This document shows, piece by piece, positions 7,433 to 18,817 of a stretch of 64,000 nucleotides of DNA (position 1 is its first letter; the number at the start of each line of letters is the position of its first letter). The stretch covers positions 1 to 64,000 of the forward strand of contig CALKQT010000030.1 in assembly GCA_937990735.1 (NCBI GenBank), read 5' to 3'. A model generated the notes under the pieces. The model worked only from the letters and a program-made list of their open reading frames with translations, did no database searches and was not told where the DNA came from. This DNA is from an uncultured Campylobacter sp. (GTDB taxonomy: Bacteria; Campylobacterota; Campylobacteria; Campylobacterales; Campylobacteraceae). The position numbers were made by a program, and so were the translations under genes.

Positions 7433-8761
7433 ATGGCGACGTCGCAAGCACAAGAAATTTTATCGAATTTAGAGAAGGAAATTTTACCTACCGAATACTC
7501 TAGATACATTAAAAATTTGAAATTTAACGATAAAAACTCGACACCAGGGTTTTTCATCTACAACGCTACTAACGAGTTTATAGCCAAATACGCTCAGACA
7601 AAATACGGCACTAAAATAAAAGAGCTTATCAAAAAACAGTTCGGGCTTAATGACGTGATCGTCAAAATCACCTCAAAGGCTAAAATTTTGCCGAAAGAAA
7701 AGGTAAAAATCATCTCGGAAAAGCCAAAGAGCACGATTCTAAGCGAAAATTATAATTTTGAAAATTTTATCATCGGCGATTCAAATAAATTTGCTTTTGA
7801 GTGCTCTATTACAGTCGCAAAAGAGCCCGGAATTCGCTTTAATCCGCTCTTTATCTACGGACCTAGCGGGCTTGGAAAAACTCACTTGCTTCAATCGATC
7901 GGAAATTACTGCATTAAAAAAGGCAAAACCGTCATTTGCGTCACTAGCGAGCAGTTCGCTAATGATTTCGTCTTTAACCTTAAAAACAACTCGATCGATA
8001 AATTTAAACAAAAATACCGCAATTGCGATGTTTTACTCATCGACGACATTCAGTTTTTAATAGGACGCGATAAAGCTCAGGAGGAGCTTTTTTATACGTT
8101 TAACGAGCTAAAAGACAAAAACTGCCAAATCGTGCTAACAAACGACCTGCCGCCAAAATTTCTAAAAGGTTTTGAAAGTCGTCTTACAACGCGATTTGAA
8201 AGCGGCATAATAGCAAACATAACCCCGCCGGATCTAGAAACTAAAATTGCTATTATCAATAAAAAGAGTGAAGAAAATCGCGTTAGAATTCCACACGACG
8301 TCGTAGAATATATCGCCGCAAATATGGGTGATAATATCCGCGAAATCGAAGGCGCAATAAATAAACTAAATGCATATTCCTCGATACTTCGCACAAAGAT
8401 CACACTAGAATTTACCAAAAGTACACTGCAAGATCAGATCCATCAAAAATATTCAAGTGTAAGCCTTGAACACGTTATAGAGGTGATCTCAAAAGAACTG
8501 AACGTAAAACCTAGCGAGCTAAAGAGTAAAACGCGAGCTAAAAACGTCGTCGAAGCGCGACAAATTTGCATATATCTAACCAAACAGTTAACTCAAAACT
8601 CAATGCCAAAAATCGCCGCATTTTTTAATCTAAAAGATCACAGCGCTATCAGCAAAAATATCAAAAAAATCAACGAACTCATACAAACCGATGAGATGTT
8701 AAAGATAAAAATAGAGGAGCTAAAAAACAAAATAACCAAAAAGGATAAGAATGAAATTTAG
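7433..8761 (+). CDS. dnaA: Chromosomal replication initiator DnaA
   Basis: A 442-residue AAA+ initiator that binds DnaA boxes and melts the origin. Domain I (~1-85) is followed by a short linker. The Walker A motif GPSGLGKT is at 143-150 and Walker B LLIDDIQF at 201-208. Domain IV ends with the DNA-binding signature around KDHSAISKNIKKI. Length matches the Campylobacter protein. The ATG follows AAGGGAA. It is flanked on both sides by clusters of DnaA boxes. The upstream boxes point to autorepression. Confidence 0.98.
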   Translation: MATSQAQEILSNLEKEILPTEYSRYIKNLKFNDKNSTPGFFIYNATNEFIAKYAQTKYGTKIKELIKKQFGLNDVIVKITSKAKILPKEKVKIISEKPKSTILSENYNFENFIIGDSNKFAFECSITVAKEPGIRFNPLFIYGPSGLGKTHLLQSIGNYCIKKGKTVICVTSEQFANDFVFNLKNNSIDKFKQKYRNCDVLLIDDIQFLIGRDKAQEELFYTFNELKDKNCQIVLTNDLPPKFLKGFESRLTTRFESGIIANITPPDLETKIAIINKKSEENRVRIPHDVVEYIAANMGDNIREIEGAINKLNAYSSILRTKITLEFTKSTLQDQIHQKYSSVSLEHVIEVISKELNVKPSELKSKTRAKNVVEARQICIYLTKQLTQNSMPKIAAFFNLKDHSAISKNIKKINELIQTDEMLKIKIEELKNKITKKDKNEI

Positions 8762-8917
8762 ACTTTATGAAAATAAAACAAAAAAGGTGAATAAAAGTGA
8801 ATAAAACAAAGCTACTTACTCACTGGATAAACTACCTAAAGACAAGCTTTAGGATAAGTTTTTCACAAAAACCACTTACCAACTACTACAACGATAAAAA
8901 TTTAAAAGGATAAAAAT
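8762..8917. other. oriC: Probable oriC in the dnaA-dnaN intergenic region
   Basis: 156 bases, AT-rich. DnaA boxes: GGTGAATAA at 8786-8794 and AGTGAATAA at 8796-8804, two inverted boxes ten bases apart forming a direct repeat; and TTTTTCACA at 8859-8867, one base off consensus in the other orientation. Between them is a perfect 7-base inverted repeat CCTAAAG/CTTTAGG (8835-8841 and 8847-8853). The arrangement agrees with the known Campylobacter origin location after dnaA. The hairpin lacks a T-run, so I do not read it as a terminator. Confidence 0.7.
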
Positions 8918-9997
8918 ATGAAAGTGTTAATTACTAAAAAACTTTTAGAAGAGATAGTTTCAAATACTAGCTCATATCTTGATAAAAAAGATCTAAGCTC
9001 GATAACTTCACATCTTTTAATGAGTGCTAAAGATGGAATTTTTAGTATAAAAGCTACCGATCATGAAATTGGTCTAAGCTATAATCTACAAAATGTCTCA
9101 ATAGAAATGGAAGGAGAAGCTACGGCAAACGGAGGCAAACTCCTTAGCGTTATCAAAGGCTTAAGCGACGATAGCGTTACTTTAGAAACTGTCAACGGAG
9201 CGCTCTTCGTAAAGCAAAAAAAATCAAAGTACAAGCTTCCGATGTTTGAGACGAGGGATTTTCCGAGCTTTCCTACAATAGATGGTAAAAACAGCTTTGA
9301 CGTAAATGCTGGAATTTTAGGCAGAAGCCTTAAAAAAATATATCCGTCGATCGATACGAACAATCCAAAATATGAGCTAAACGGAGCCTTAATCGACGTA
9401 AAAGAGGGCTTTTTAAATTTAGTCGGAACCGATACGAAGCGACTTAGCGTTTATAAGCTGATCACTCAATCAAAAGCGGGCGAGCTAGATACTAAAATTT
9501 TGATTCCTAAAAAGGCGATAGGCGAAATTCAAAAGTTATTTTCGGATAAAATTAAAATTTACTACGACGAAAACGTGCTACTAGCAGTGAGCGAGAATTT
9601 TGAGTTTTTTACAAAGCTCATTAACGGCAAATTTCCAAACTACGAGCGCGTTATCCCAAGCGATACGGCATATAAAATTTTAATCCCACGCGATAAGATA
9701 GTAAGCGGCGTGCGAGCGATAAACGCGATGTGCGAAGAGATGAAGGTTATCATTAAGAAGGACGGAATGATTTTTGAGAGCATTAATGAGGATAATTCCG
9801 AGGCAAAGACCGAAATCGAAGCGCCAATCGATATAAACGGAGAAATAGTTTTTGGCGTTAAAAATCGCTTTCTGCTTGATTTTTTAAGTAATATCGAGAG
9901 TGAAATTTTTGAGCTTGATTTTAACAGCTCCGATACGGCGTTTGTGCTCAGCGCGGATGGATTAAAAACGGTCGTCATGCCGATAAATAATATTTAA
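8918..9997 (+). CDS. dnaN: DNA polymerase III sliding clamp, beta subunit
   Basis: 359 residues, the length expected for the ring-forming processivity clamp; three repeated clamp domains of ~120 residues. LLSVIKGLSDDSVTLE, the middle LVGTDTKRLSVYK and the C-terminal TVVMPINNI (typical MP(M/V) tail) are recognisable. AAAAGGATAAAAAT precedes the ATG. It lies between oriC and gyrB, the ancestral order. The 9 bases between its stop and gyrB argue for co-transcription. Confidence 0.97.
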   Translation: MKVLITKKLLEEIVSNTSSYLDKKDLSSITSHLLMSAKDGIFSIKATDHEIGLSYNLQNVSIEMEGEATANGGKLLSVIKGLSDDSVTLETVNGALFVKQKKSKYKLPMFETRDFPSFPTIDGKNSFDVNAGILGRSLKKIYPSIDTNNPKYELNGALIDVKEGFLNLVGTDTKRLSVYKLITQSKAGELDTKILIPKKAIGEIQKLFSDKIKIYYDENVLLAVSENFEFFTKLINGKFPNYERVIPSDTAYKILIPRDKIVSGVRAINAMCEEMKVIIKKDGMIFESINEDNSEAKTEIEAPIDINGEIVFGVKNRFLLDFLSNIESEIFELDFNSSDTAFVLSADGLKTVVMPINNI

Positions 9998-12319
<2,322 letters not shown>

Positions 12320-13744
12320 ATGCTATTTAGTGAGACCAAAGAGCGCGAAAATCGTTTCATAACGGCACTTAAAATTTCGGTGCCGTTTACCTGCGTTTTG
12401 ATTGTTTTTGGAATTATTTTATTCCGAAACGGCGAGTTTAAATTTGACGACGTAATTTTATTTTTACTACTTTTGATCTGCTATGTTTATTATGTCATCT
12501 ATCAAATTTACTTCGGCTTTCAAAAGACGCTGATAGATCCCGTTACTCACGTATTCGTGCGCGAGGAGATCGAGAAAATTTTAAGCAACGATCTAGCCAA
12601 AAATCGTCAAATAAATATTGTTCTTTTGCGAATTAAAAATATCATCGACATAAACGATCGATACGGCTATAAAAACGGCGATGAAATTTTATATGAGTAT
12701 TGTAAGGAACTTTCAAATTTTATGGCGGAGCAAGGTTTTAAAGACCTTCCGATCGGGCGCTTTATAAATGGCTATTTCGTATTCGGAGTGGAATCAAAAG
12801 CTACAAATTTAAGCCATATTTTGCGGATGTTTGAGCATAAAATTTCAAGTCAAACGATCAAAAATGTGGAGATAAAAAGTGAATTTACGATGCTTCCAAG
12901 CTCCTATGATCGCAATCTACATAATATCGTAAATGCGTTATTTTATAAGATAAATCACCTGGACGACGAAGAACACGGCGAGAAAGCGATCGACGTTGAA
13001 AAGGTACTAATCGACGTATTTTCCGCCGACGTTATGGAAGCGATCGATAGTGAAAATTTCAGCTTCAAATATCAGCGCGTTGCAGATAAAAACGGCGTAA
13101 AATCGCATATAAATTTGATCCCGAAGCTTGATCTAAGAAGCGGCGAAAAGATTACAAAAAGTAGAATTTTAGATATTTTGCTTCTAAATCATTATGACAT
13201 CAAATACGATATTTCGATGATGAGGCAGATTTCTAGGATCATCTATTTTAAAGATATTGACGCTAAAATTTTTATCGAGGTCATGCCTCAGACCCTGCGA
13301 AATAACGAGTTTCGCAATGAAATTTTAAAGCTCATCGATAATAATCTGATTGATCCGAAAAAGATCGTGTTTGAGTTTAACGAAAAGCTTATTTATTCGG
13401 AGATCAAGCGCTTTGATGAAATTTTAATTAAATTCCGCGAACTTGGATTTAGCTTCGCGCTGTCGCAGTTCGGCGGCTCAAACGCGAGCTTTGAGTATTT
13501 AAAATTTCTAAATGTCGATTTTATCGTTTATGACATAGAATTTAATAAAAATTTAGACGATGAAAAGATAAAAAATATTTTTATAGGCATCAACGAAGCC
13601 TGCGCAAAATCGGGCGTCAAAACCATAATGCGCTTTGTAGATAAGCAGGAATTTCAAATGAAACTTTATAAAATGGGTATCGATTATATTCAGGGATTTT
13701 GCGTCGAAAAACCGAATGATATATCGAATTTAAGGAGATCATAG
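12320..13744 (+). CDS. Membrane GGDEF-EAL protein with both active sites lost
   Basis: 474 residues. Two hydrophobic helices at ~20-70 are followed by a GGDEF-like domain (~75-215), which has GRFINGYFVF where the GG(D/E)EF signature should be. An EAL-like domain (~235-470) has LIPKLDL in place of EAL, SQFGGS in place of DDFG and FIVYD in place of the catalytic lysine motif; only the terminal IQGFCVEKP remains typical. It is therefore expected to be neither a cyclase nor a phosphodiesterase, but a binding, scaffold or sensor protein (inference). It begins at the base after the gyrB stop and overlaps queF by one base (TAGTG). Confidence 0.8.
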   Translation: MLFSETKERENRFITALKISVPFTCVLIVFGIILFRNGEFKFDDVILFLLLLICYVYYVIYQIYFGFQKTLIDPVTHVFVREEIEKILSNDLAKNRQINIVLLRIKNIIDINDRYGYKNGDEILYEYCKELSNFMAEQGFKDLPIGRFINGYFVFGVESKATNLSHILRMFEHKISSQTIKNVEIKSEFTMLPSSYDRNLHNIVNALFYKINHLDDEEHGEKAIDVEKVLIDVFSADVMEAIDSENFSFKYQRVADKNGVKSHINLIPKLDLRSGEKITKSRILDILLLNHYDIKYDISMMRQISRIIYFKDIDAKIFIEVMPQTLRNNEFRNEILKLIDNNLIDPKKIVFEFNEKLIYSEIKRFDEILIKFRELGFSFALSQFGGSNASFEYLKFLNVDFIVYDIEFNKNLDDEKIKNIFIGINEACAKSGVKTIMRFVDKQEFQMKLYKMGIDYIQGFCVEKPNDISNLRRS

Positions 13745-14124
13745 TGAGATACGGCGAAGAGAAAATTGAGAAATTTGACATCGAAAATTTAGAAGTTTGG
13801 CCCAATAAACAGGAGCGTGATTATCTAATAAAAATCACCCTGCCCGAGTTTTGCTGCCGCTGCCCGCGTTCGGGCTATCCGGACTTTGCGACGATCTATT
13901 TGGAATATATCCCCGATAAGCTCGTAGTTGAACTTAAAGCGATCAAACTTTACATAAATTCCTTTATGGATCGCTACATCAGCCACGAGGATAGTATAAA
14001 TGAAATTTACGGTGCACTGCAAAGCAAGCTAAAGCCTAAATTTATGAAAATCACGGGCGATTTTAATCCGCGCGGCAACGTCCACACGGTAATCGAAATA
14101 AACTCGGATCAAATTTACCGATGA
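13744..14124 (+). CDS. queF: NADPH-dependent 7-cyano-7-deazaguanine reductase QueF
   Basis: 126 residues, the short (type I) QueF that reduces the nitrile of preQ0 to preQ1 for queuosine in tRNA. The nucleophilic cysteine is C40 in FCCRCPRSGYPD and the conserved aspartate is D47; the NADPH/QueF motif is ELKAIKLYINSFMDR. The start is the GTG at 13744, sharing a base with the preceding stop; AAGGAG lies upstream. The end overlaps the HD gene by four bases (ATGA). Confidence 0.93.
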   Translation: MRYGEEKIEKFDIENLEVWPNKQERDYLIKITLPEFCCRCPRSGYPDFATIYLEYIPDKLVVELKAIKLYINSFMDRYISHEDSINEIYGALQSKLKPKFMKITGDFNPRGNVHTVIEINSDQIYR

Positions 14125-15356
14125 TAAGCTCAAATTTAGTCGAACAAATTTTTAAATCCGCAAGCATTAGCCGCTGGAACGATTACCCAAAGATGGTAAG
14201 TCTAGTTGAGCTTGACAAGCAGGCGCATAAATTTATAATCGCCTATTTTATCGCTAGCTTTGAGCGCGATGTGGATATCAACTACGTGATAGAAGCGGGG
14301 ATTTTCGAGTTTTTAGCGCGTATCGTAGTAACCGACATCCGCCCGGACGTTTTTCATCAGATACAAAAAACCAAGAAAAAAAAGATCAACGAATGGGTTT
14401 TAAGCGTCCTAGAAAGCGATCTTTTGCCTGTTCAAAACGGTGCGTTTTTCGAGCGATTTAAAAAATATCTAAATTCTAAAGATCATAAGAAAGAAGCCGT
14501 GATCTTAAAGGCGGCGAGCTACCTCTCTACGCGGTGGGAATTTAATATCGTATATCAAACGAGCCAGTTTTTAAACGATATCGAGGAGCTAAAATCCAAG
14601 GTCGAGGAGGAGCTTGAGGATTATTACGAGCTAATCGGCGTGCGAAAGATCGTTATGAACAAAAAACTTGCCCGCATAGTTGATCTTAGTGGTAGACTTC
14701 GTTTTCAAAAAAGATGGGCGCAGACACCGCGCATCCCTGAGACATCGGTGCTAGGACACATGCTGGTAGTTGCGATTTTAAGCTACTTTTTCTCGCTTGA
14801 AGTTGGTGCGTGCCGCTCGCGCACGGCATATAATTTTTTCTGCGCTTTATTTCACGATTTGCCCGAAAGCCTCACTCGCGACATCATTAGTCCCGTAAAA
14901 TACGGCGTCAAGGGCCTTAGCGACATCATCAGCGAATATGAGATGCGGCTAATAGACGATAAAATTTTACCTTTCGTGCCAGAGCATATGAGAGATGATT
15001 TTAGCTATATTTTAGGCATACGCAAAGAGGGCGGTAAATTTATAAAAGACGAGTTTGAAAACCGCACCTTCGAGCTAGGCAAGGAGCCTAAATTTGCAGA
15101 AGGCAGCCTAAAGATGTTTAACGAAGATAAATTTCGCGCAATCGACGGCAAGGCGCTTAAGTATTGCGACAAACTAGCGGCGTTTTTTGAGGCGGGGATT
15201 TCGATCAGTTACGGTGTGAAAAGCAAGGAGCTGCTTAGCGGGTATAATTCGATGCTGGAATTTTTCAAATCAAAGCCGAAAATTGAAGGCGTCGATTTTC
15301 AGAGTGTTTGCGAGGATTTCAAAAAGCATTTCGGGCTTAATAGGATTGATTTATAA
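14121..15356 (+). CDS. HD-domain phosphohydrolase (YfbR/HDDC2-like)
   Basis: 411 residues. The C-terminal half holds the HD signature FFCALFHDLPESLTRDI (near residue 250) and the preceding ETSVLGHM histidine, which together resemble YfbR/HDDC2-type 5'-nucleotidases and dGTPase relatives. The N-terminal ~200 residues are helical and unfamiliar. The likely activity is phosphate-ester hydrolysis of a (deoxy)nucleotide; the substrate is unknown. It is the fourth gene of the gyrB-EAL-queF-HD run, starting in the queF stop (ATGA). Its TAA abuts the 3' end of the convergent SRP RNA gene. Confidence 0.78.
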   Translation: MISSNLVEQIFKSASISRWNDYPKMVSLVELDKQAHKFIIAYFIASFERDVDINYVIEAGIFEFLARIVVTDIRPDVFHQIQKTKKKKINEWVLSVLESDLLPVQNGAFFERFKKYLNSKDHKKEAVILKAASYLSTRWEFNIVYQTSQFLNDIEELKSKVEEELEDYYELIGVRKIVMNKKLARIVDLSGRLRFQKRWAQTPRIPETSVLGHMLVVAILSYFFSLEVGACRSRTAYNFFCALFHDLPESLTRDIISPVKYGVKGLSDIISEYEMRLIDDKILPFVPEHMRDDFSYILGIRKEGGKFIKDEFENRTFELGKEPKFAEGSLKMFNEDKFRAIDGKALKYCDKLAAFFEAGISISYGVKSKELLSGYNSMLEFFKSKPKIEGVDFQSVCEDFKKHFGLNRIDL

Positions 15357-15357
15357 A

Positions 15358-15463
15358 ACCCCTTCCCAGATGGCTGCGGCACATGCGAGATCTAAGTGCT
15401 CTGCTGTATTCCTACCCTGAAGCGGTGCCTAAAAAAAGCATTGCACAGGTCTAAGAAAGGGCA
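15358..15463 (-). ncRNA. ffs: Bacterial small SRP RNA (4.5S-like)
   Basis: Read on the minus strand, the centre contains CAGG-GTA-GGAA-TAC-AGCAG: the GGAA tetraloop closed by a three-base stem and flanked by the asymmetric loop bases of SRP helix 8, the binding site of Ffh. GCU/AGC closes the helix outside. The 5' and 3' ends pair over 13 consecutive positions (from 15462 inward, against 15358 outward, including G-U pairs), giving the long hairpin of ~105 nt. A perfect TATAAT lies 7 bases upstream of the proposed 5' end, and the 3' stem is followed by TTTT. It fills the gap between the HD gene and the next gene. No protein is encoded here. Confidence 0.87.
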
Positions 15464-15469
15464 AATGGG

Positions 15470-15475
15470 ATTATA
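15470..15475 (-). promoter_or_regulatory. -10 box of the SRP RNA gene
   Basis: TATAAT on the minus strand (positions 15475 to 15470), seven bases before the start of the closing SRP helix. No recognisable -35 hexamer, as is normal for Campylobacter sigma70 promoters. Confidence 0.7.
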
Positions 15476-15504
15476 TGGAAATGTTTCTTAAAGTAAGGTT
15501 ATAA

Positions 15505-15924
15505 ATGAATTTCAAAAATCATCTTTTATCCGTATTTCGCGAGGTTTTTATCCCTCATCATCGCTCTATTGAGTTTAGAGCCAAAATTTTTGCCGCAATG
15601 CTTCTTGCCAAAAAGAAGCAGACCGACGAGGATTACGACGCGATCAAAGATATAGCTGGCGAAATTTATCCGGGTGATGAGCAGCGCATCGGCGTGCTAG
15701 TCTCTATCGTAAAAGAGTATATCTTAAAGGCGAAAACCTATAAAAGCTTAAATTTAGACTCGCTTCTAAAAGAGATCGACAGAGATATCAAAAATAACAA
15801 AAAATATATCAAAAAAATTGATTTTTCACATCTACGCCGTTTGATTGGAGATGATGACGAGGATGCGCTAATCCAACAGCGCGTGTATGAGTTTTTTGTC
15901 TGCGAAGTCAAAGAATACTCGTAA
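15505..15924 (+). CDS. Hypothetical helical protein before typA
   Basis: 139 residues, no signal peptide or membrane segment, rich in lysine, aspartate and isoleucine. The pattern EFRAKIFAAMLLAKKKQTDEDYDAI loosely recalls TerB-like helical bundles, but I cannot assign a family. AAAGTAAGGT lies before the ATG. Downstream is a TATAAT, so typA has its own promoter. The promoter of the divergent SRP RNA lies immediately upstream. Confidence 0.6.
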   Translation: MNFKNHLLSVFREVFIPHHRSIEFRAKIFAAMLLAKKKQTDEDYDAIKDIAGEIYPGDEQRIGVLVSIVKEYILKAKTYKSLNLDSLLKEIDRDIKNNKKYIKKIDFSHLRRLIGDDDEDALIQQRVYEFFVCEVKEYS

Positions 15925-15949
15925 ATTTTTATCTTAAGAATTTTTTTAG

Positions 15950-15955
15950 TATAAT
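15950..15955 (+). promoter_or_regulatory. -10 box of typA
   Basis: TATAAT preceded by a T-rich stretch, 34 bases before the TTG start of typA. This matches the Campylobacter sigma70 pattern of an extended -10 with periodic upstream T-tracts and no -35. Confidence 0.55.
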
Positions 15956-15988
15956 CATCAGTTTTTGAAATTATAAACGGAGAAAAAT

Positions 15989-17791
15989 TTGGAAAATATC
16001 AGAAATATCGCGGTTATCGCGCACGTCGATCATGGAAAGACCACTATCGTAGACGAGCTTTTAAAACAGTCCGGCACCTTTGGTAATCACCAAGAAGTCG
16101 GCGAGCGTGTGATGGATAGCAACGACATCGAGCGCGAGCGCGGCATTACGATACTATCCAAAAATACCGCCATCCACTACGGCGGCGTTAAAATCAACAT
16201 CATCGACACCCCAGGTCACGCCGATTTCGGCGGCGAGGTCGAGCGCGTGTTAAAAATGGTAGACGGCGTGCTTTTGCTCGTCGATGCGCAAGAAGGCGTC
16301 ATGCCGCAGACAAAATTTGTTGTAAAAAAGGCACTATCTTTGGGTCTCAGGCCGATAGTAGTCGTAAATAAAATCGACAAGCCCGCAGCCGATCCGGACC
16401 GCGTGGTAAATGAAATTTTCGATCTTTTCGTAGCGCTTGACGCAAACGACGAGCAGCTGGAATTTCCAGTTATCTATGCCGCTGCTAAAAACGGCTATGC
16501 AAAATACGATCTAAACGACGCAAGCGCCGATATGAAGCCGCTTTTTGAGACGATCATCTCTCACGTTCCGACCCCTAGTGGTAGCGACGATAATCCTTTG
16601 CAGCTACAGGTTTTCACGCTCGATTACGACAACTACGTTGGAAAGATTGGCATCGCTAGAATTTTCAACGGCACGATAAACAAAAACCAAAGCGTTATGC
16701 TAGCCAAAGCCGACGGCACGCACATTAACGGTAGAATTTCAAAACTCATCGGCTTTAGCGGGCTTGAGCGCACCGATATCGACGCGGCAGGCACCGGCGA
16801 CATCGTGGCGATCGCGGGCTTTGACGCGCTTGACGTAGGCGATAGCATCGTCGATCCCAATAATCCGATTCCACTTGATGCGCTGCATATCGAAGAGCCG
16901 ACTCTTAGCGTAATTTTTAGCGTAAATGACGGACCGCTAGCCGGCACGGAGGGCAAATTTGTAACCTCAAATAAGATCGACGAGCGCTTGGAAGCGGAGA
17001 TGAAAACCAACATAGCGATGCGCTATGAAAACGCAGGCGAGGGAAAATTTAAAGTAAGCGGCCGCGGCGAGCTGCAGATCACGATTTTGGCTGAGAATAT
17101 GCGCCGCGAGGGCTTTGAGTTCTGCCTCGGGCGCCCGGAAGTCATCATCAAAGAGATCGACGGCATAAAATGCGAGCCTTTCGAGCATCTAGTTATCGAC
17201 GCGCCCGATGATTGCACCGGCACCGTCATCGAAAAGCTCGGTCGCAAAAAGGCCGAGATGAAGGTGATGAATCCTACCGGCGACGGGCAGACGCGCATGG
17301 AGTTTGAGATACCTGCGCGTGGTCTCATCGGCTTTCGCTCGCAGTTTTTGACCGATACTCGCGGCGAAGGGGTGATGAATCATAGCTTTTTGGAATTCCG
17401 CCCCTTCATCGGCGCGGTCGAGAAGCGACAAAACGGCGCGCTCGTGAGCATGGAAAACGGAGTAGCGCTAGGATACAGCCTGTGGAATCTGCAAGATCGC
17501 GGCGTGCTTTTTATCGCTCCGCAGGCGAAGGTCTATCTGGGTATGATCATCGGCGAACACAGCCGCCCGAACGATCTGGACGTCAATCCGATCAAGGGTA
17601 AAAATTTAACCAACGTCCGCGCTAGCGGCAGTGATGATGCGATCAAGCTCGTGCCGCCGCGAGTATTAAATTTAGAGCGCGCTTTGGAGTGGATCGAGGA
17701 GGACGAGCTTGTGGAGGTCACGCCCGTAAATATCCGTGTGCGCAAGCGATACTTAGATCCTACGACGCGCAGACGAATGGCGAAAAAATAG
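15989..17791 (+). CDS. typA: Ribosome-associated GTPase TypA/BipA
   Basis: 600 residues, full length. G1 [10 protein letters not shown]2 region ERERGITI, G3 [15 protein letters not shown] and G4 VVNKIDKP are all intact, followed by the EF-G-like domains II, III and V and the BipA-specific C-terminal domain. BipA binds the ribosome and helps 50S assembly and stress adaptation. The start is the TTG at 15989 ([12 protein letters not shown]), eight bases after CGGAG; no in-frame ATG fits. A strong hairpin terminator follows at 17818. Confidence 0.97.
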   Translation: MENIRNIAVIAHVDHGKTTIVDELLKQSGTFGNHQEVGERVMDSNDIERERGITILSKNTAIHYGGVKINIIDTPGHADFGGEVERVLKMVDGVLLLVDAQEGVMPQTKFVVKKALSLGLRPIVVVNKIDKPAADPDRVVNEIFDLFVALDANDEQLEFPVIYAAAKNGYAKYDLNDASADMKPLFETIISHVPTPSGSDDNPLQLQVFTLDYDNYVGKIGIARIFNGTINKNQSVMLAKADGTHINGRISKLIGFSGLERTDIDAAGTGDIVAIAGFDALDVGDSIVDPNNPIPLDALHIEEPTLSVIFSVNDGPLAGTEGKFVTSNKIDERLEAEMKTNIAMRYENAGEGKFKVSGRGELQITILAENMRREGFEFCLGRPEVIIKEIDGIKCEPFEHLVIDAPDDCTGTVIEKLGRKKAEMKVMNPTGDGQTRMEFEIPARGLIGFRSQFLTDTRGEGVMNHSFLEFRPFIGAVEKRQNGALVSMENGVALGYSLWNLQDRGVLFIAPQAKVYLGMIIGEHSRPNDLDVNPIKGKNLTNVRASGSDDAIKLVPPRVLNLERALEWIEEDELVEVTPVNIRVRKRYLDPTTRRRMAKK

Positions 17792-17817
17792 AATTTCAAA
17801 ATGAAATTTTAAAATTT

Positions 17818-17854
17818 GGCGTGAAATTTAGCTTTTAAATTTCACGCCTTTTTT
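17818..17854 (+). terminator. Rho-independent terminator of typA
   Basis: A perfect 13-base inverted repeat, GGCGTGAAATTTA at 17818-17830 and its complement at 17836-17848, with a five-base loop, followed by six T (17849-17854). This is the clearest intrinsic terminator in the window. Confidence 0.9.
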
Positions 17855-17903
17855 ATAGACAAATTTTAAAATTTGAGCTGCTAAAATTTTGCTAGGAGAA
17901 ACA

Positions 17904-18491
17904 ATGAATCTTGTTTTATTCGACTTTGACGGCACGATCACGCGCGATGATTCGCTACTTGAGTTCGTCGCCTACGTAGTCGGATTTAAGAAATTCTTTC
18001 GCGGGATTTTGGTACTATCTCCCATTTTGGTGGCGTATAAACTAGGTCTTGCGAGCAATAATTTTACGCGCAGAAAGCTCTTGGGCTACTTTTTTGCGGG
18101 CATGAGCGCCGATAAATTTGATAAAATTTGCAAAAAATACTCCACCACCCACATCGAAGATATCCTAAAACAAAGCGCGATGGACAAGATCACAAGCTAC
18201 AAAGCCGCGGGCGATAGGGTAGTCATCGTCACCGCCTCGCTCGAAGATTGGCTGCGTCCGTGGTGCGACGCGCAGGGTTTAGAGCTTTTAGGCACTAAAA
18301 TACGGCGCAAAGGCAGCATCATCACGGGCGAGATCGAGGGGCAGAACTGCTACGGCGCGCAAAAGGTCGCTCGCGTGCGCGCGGCATACGACGTGCAGGC
18401 TTTCGATCGTGTTATCGCTTACGGCGACAGCAGGGGCGATCGCGAGATGCTCGAGTTTGCCGACGAGGCGCACTACAAGGCGTTTGAGTAA
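17904..18491 (+). CDS. HAD-IB family phosphatase (SerB-like)
   Basis: 195 residues. Motif I is LFDFDGTITRDDS (nucleophilic aspartate and D+2), motif II VIVTAS, and motif III plus IV is around AYGDSRGDREML. The cap domain is small and partly hydrophobic (FFRGILVLSPILVAYKLGL). It belongs to the HAD-IB group, whose members dephosphorylate phosphoserine, lipid-linked or small phosphorylated compounds; the exact substrate is unclear. The start is ATG 17904, preceded by AGGAG; a TTG at 17889 upstream of the ribosome site is unlikely. Confidence 0.82.
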   Translation: MNLVLFDFDGTITRDDSLLEFVAYVVGFKKFFRGILVLSPILVAYKLGLASNNFTRRKLLGYFFAGMSADKFDKICKKYSTTHIEDILKQSAMDKITSYKAAGDRVVIVTASLEDWLRPWCDAQGLELLGTKIRRKGSIITGEIEGQNCYGAQKVARVRAAYDVQAFDRVIAYGDSRGDREMLEFADEAHYKAFE

Positions 18492-18817
18492 AATTTAACG
18501 CTGAAAGCTTAAAATAGCATCTGCGGCGACTGCGCTTTTGCTTAGAGCTAGATTTCGCCTCACGCGGAATTTTATCCTTTTAAATTTATCGCGCTTATTT
18601 GCAAAATTCTACACCACAGGATAAATTTTATATTTTATCTCAGCGCAAAAGCCCTGAACTATGAAATTCTGTTGCAGCACGGGATTTTAAAATTCTTGGT
18701 GCAGATAAAATTCTAAAATTCCGTCGTGCATAAAATTTTAAAATTTTATCGTAGCGTGGAATTTCATTCCGAATAGAATAAATATTTTGAAACCGAGCGT
18801 GAGATAAAATTTTAAAT
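18492..18817. other. Gene-free stretch between convergent genes
   Basis: AT-rich spacer between the HAD phosphatase and the minus-strand reductase. It consists mainly of degenerate copies of the AAATTTTAAAATT palindrome separated by short GC-rich words. I see no ORF, RNA or clear terminator. Confidence 0.6.

Noticed and set aside
8835..8853. CCTAAAG/CTTTAGG hairpin after dnaA as a terminator
   Set aside because: No T-run follows; its place among DnaA boxes makes an origin element more likely.
15357..15504. Possible leader or small protein gene between the HD gene and the next gene
   Set aside because: The minus-strand structure is explained completely by an SRP RNA with its own promoter.
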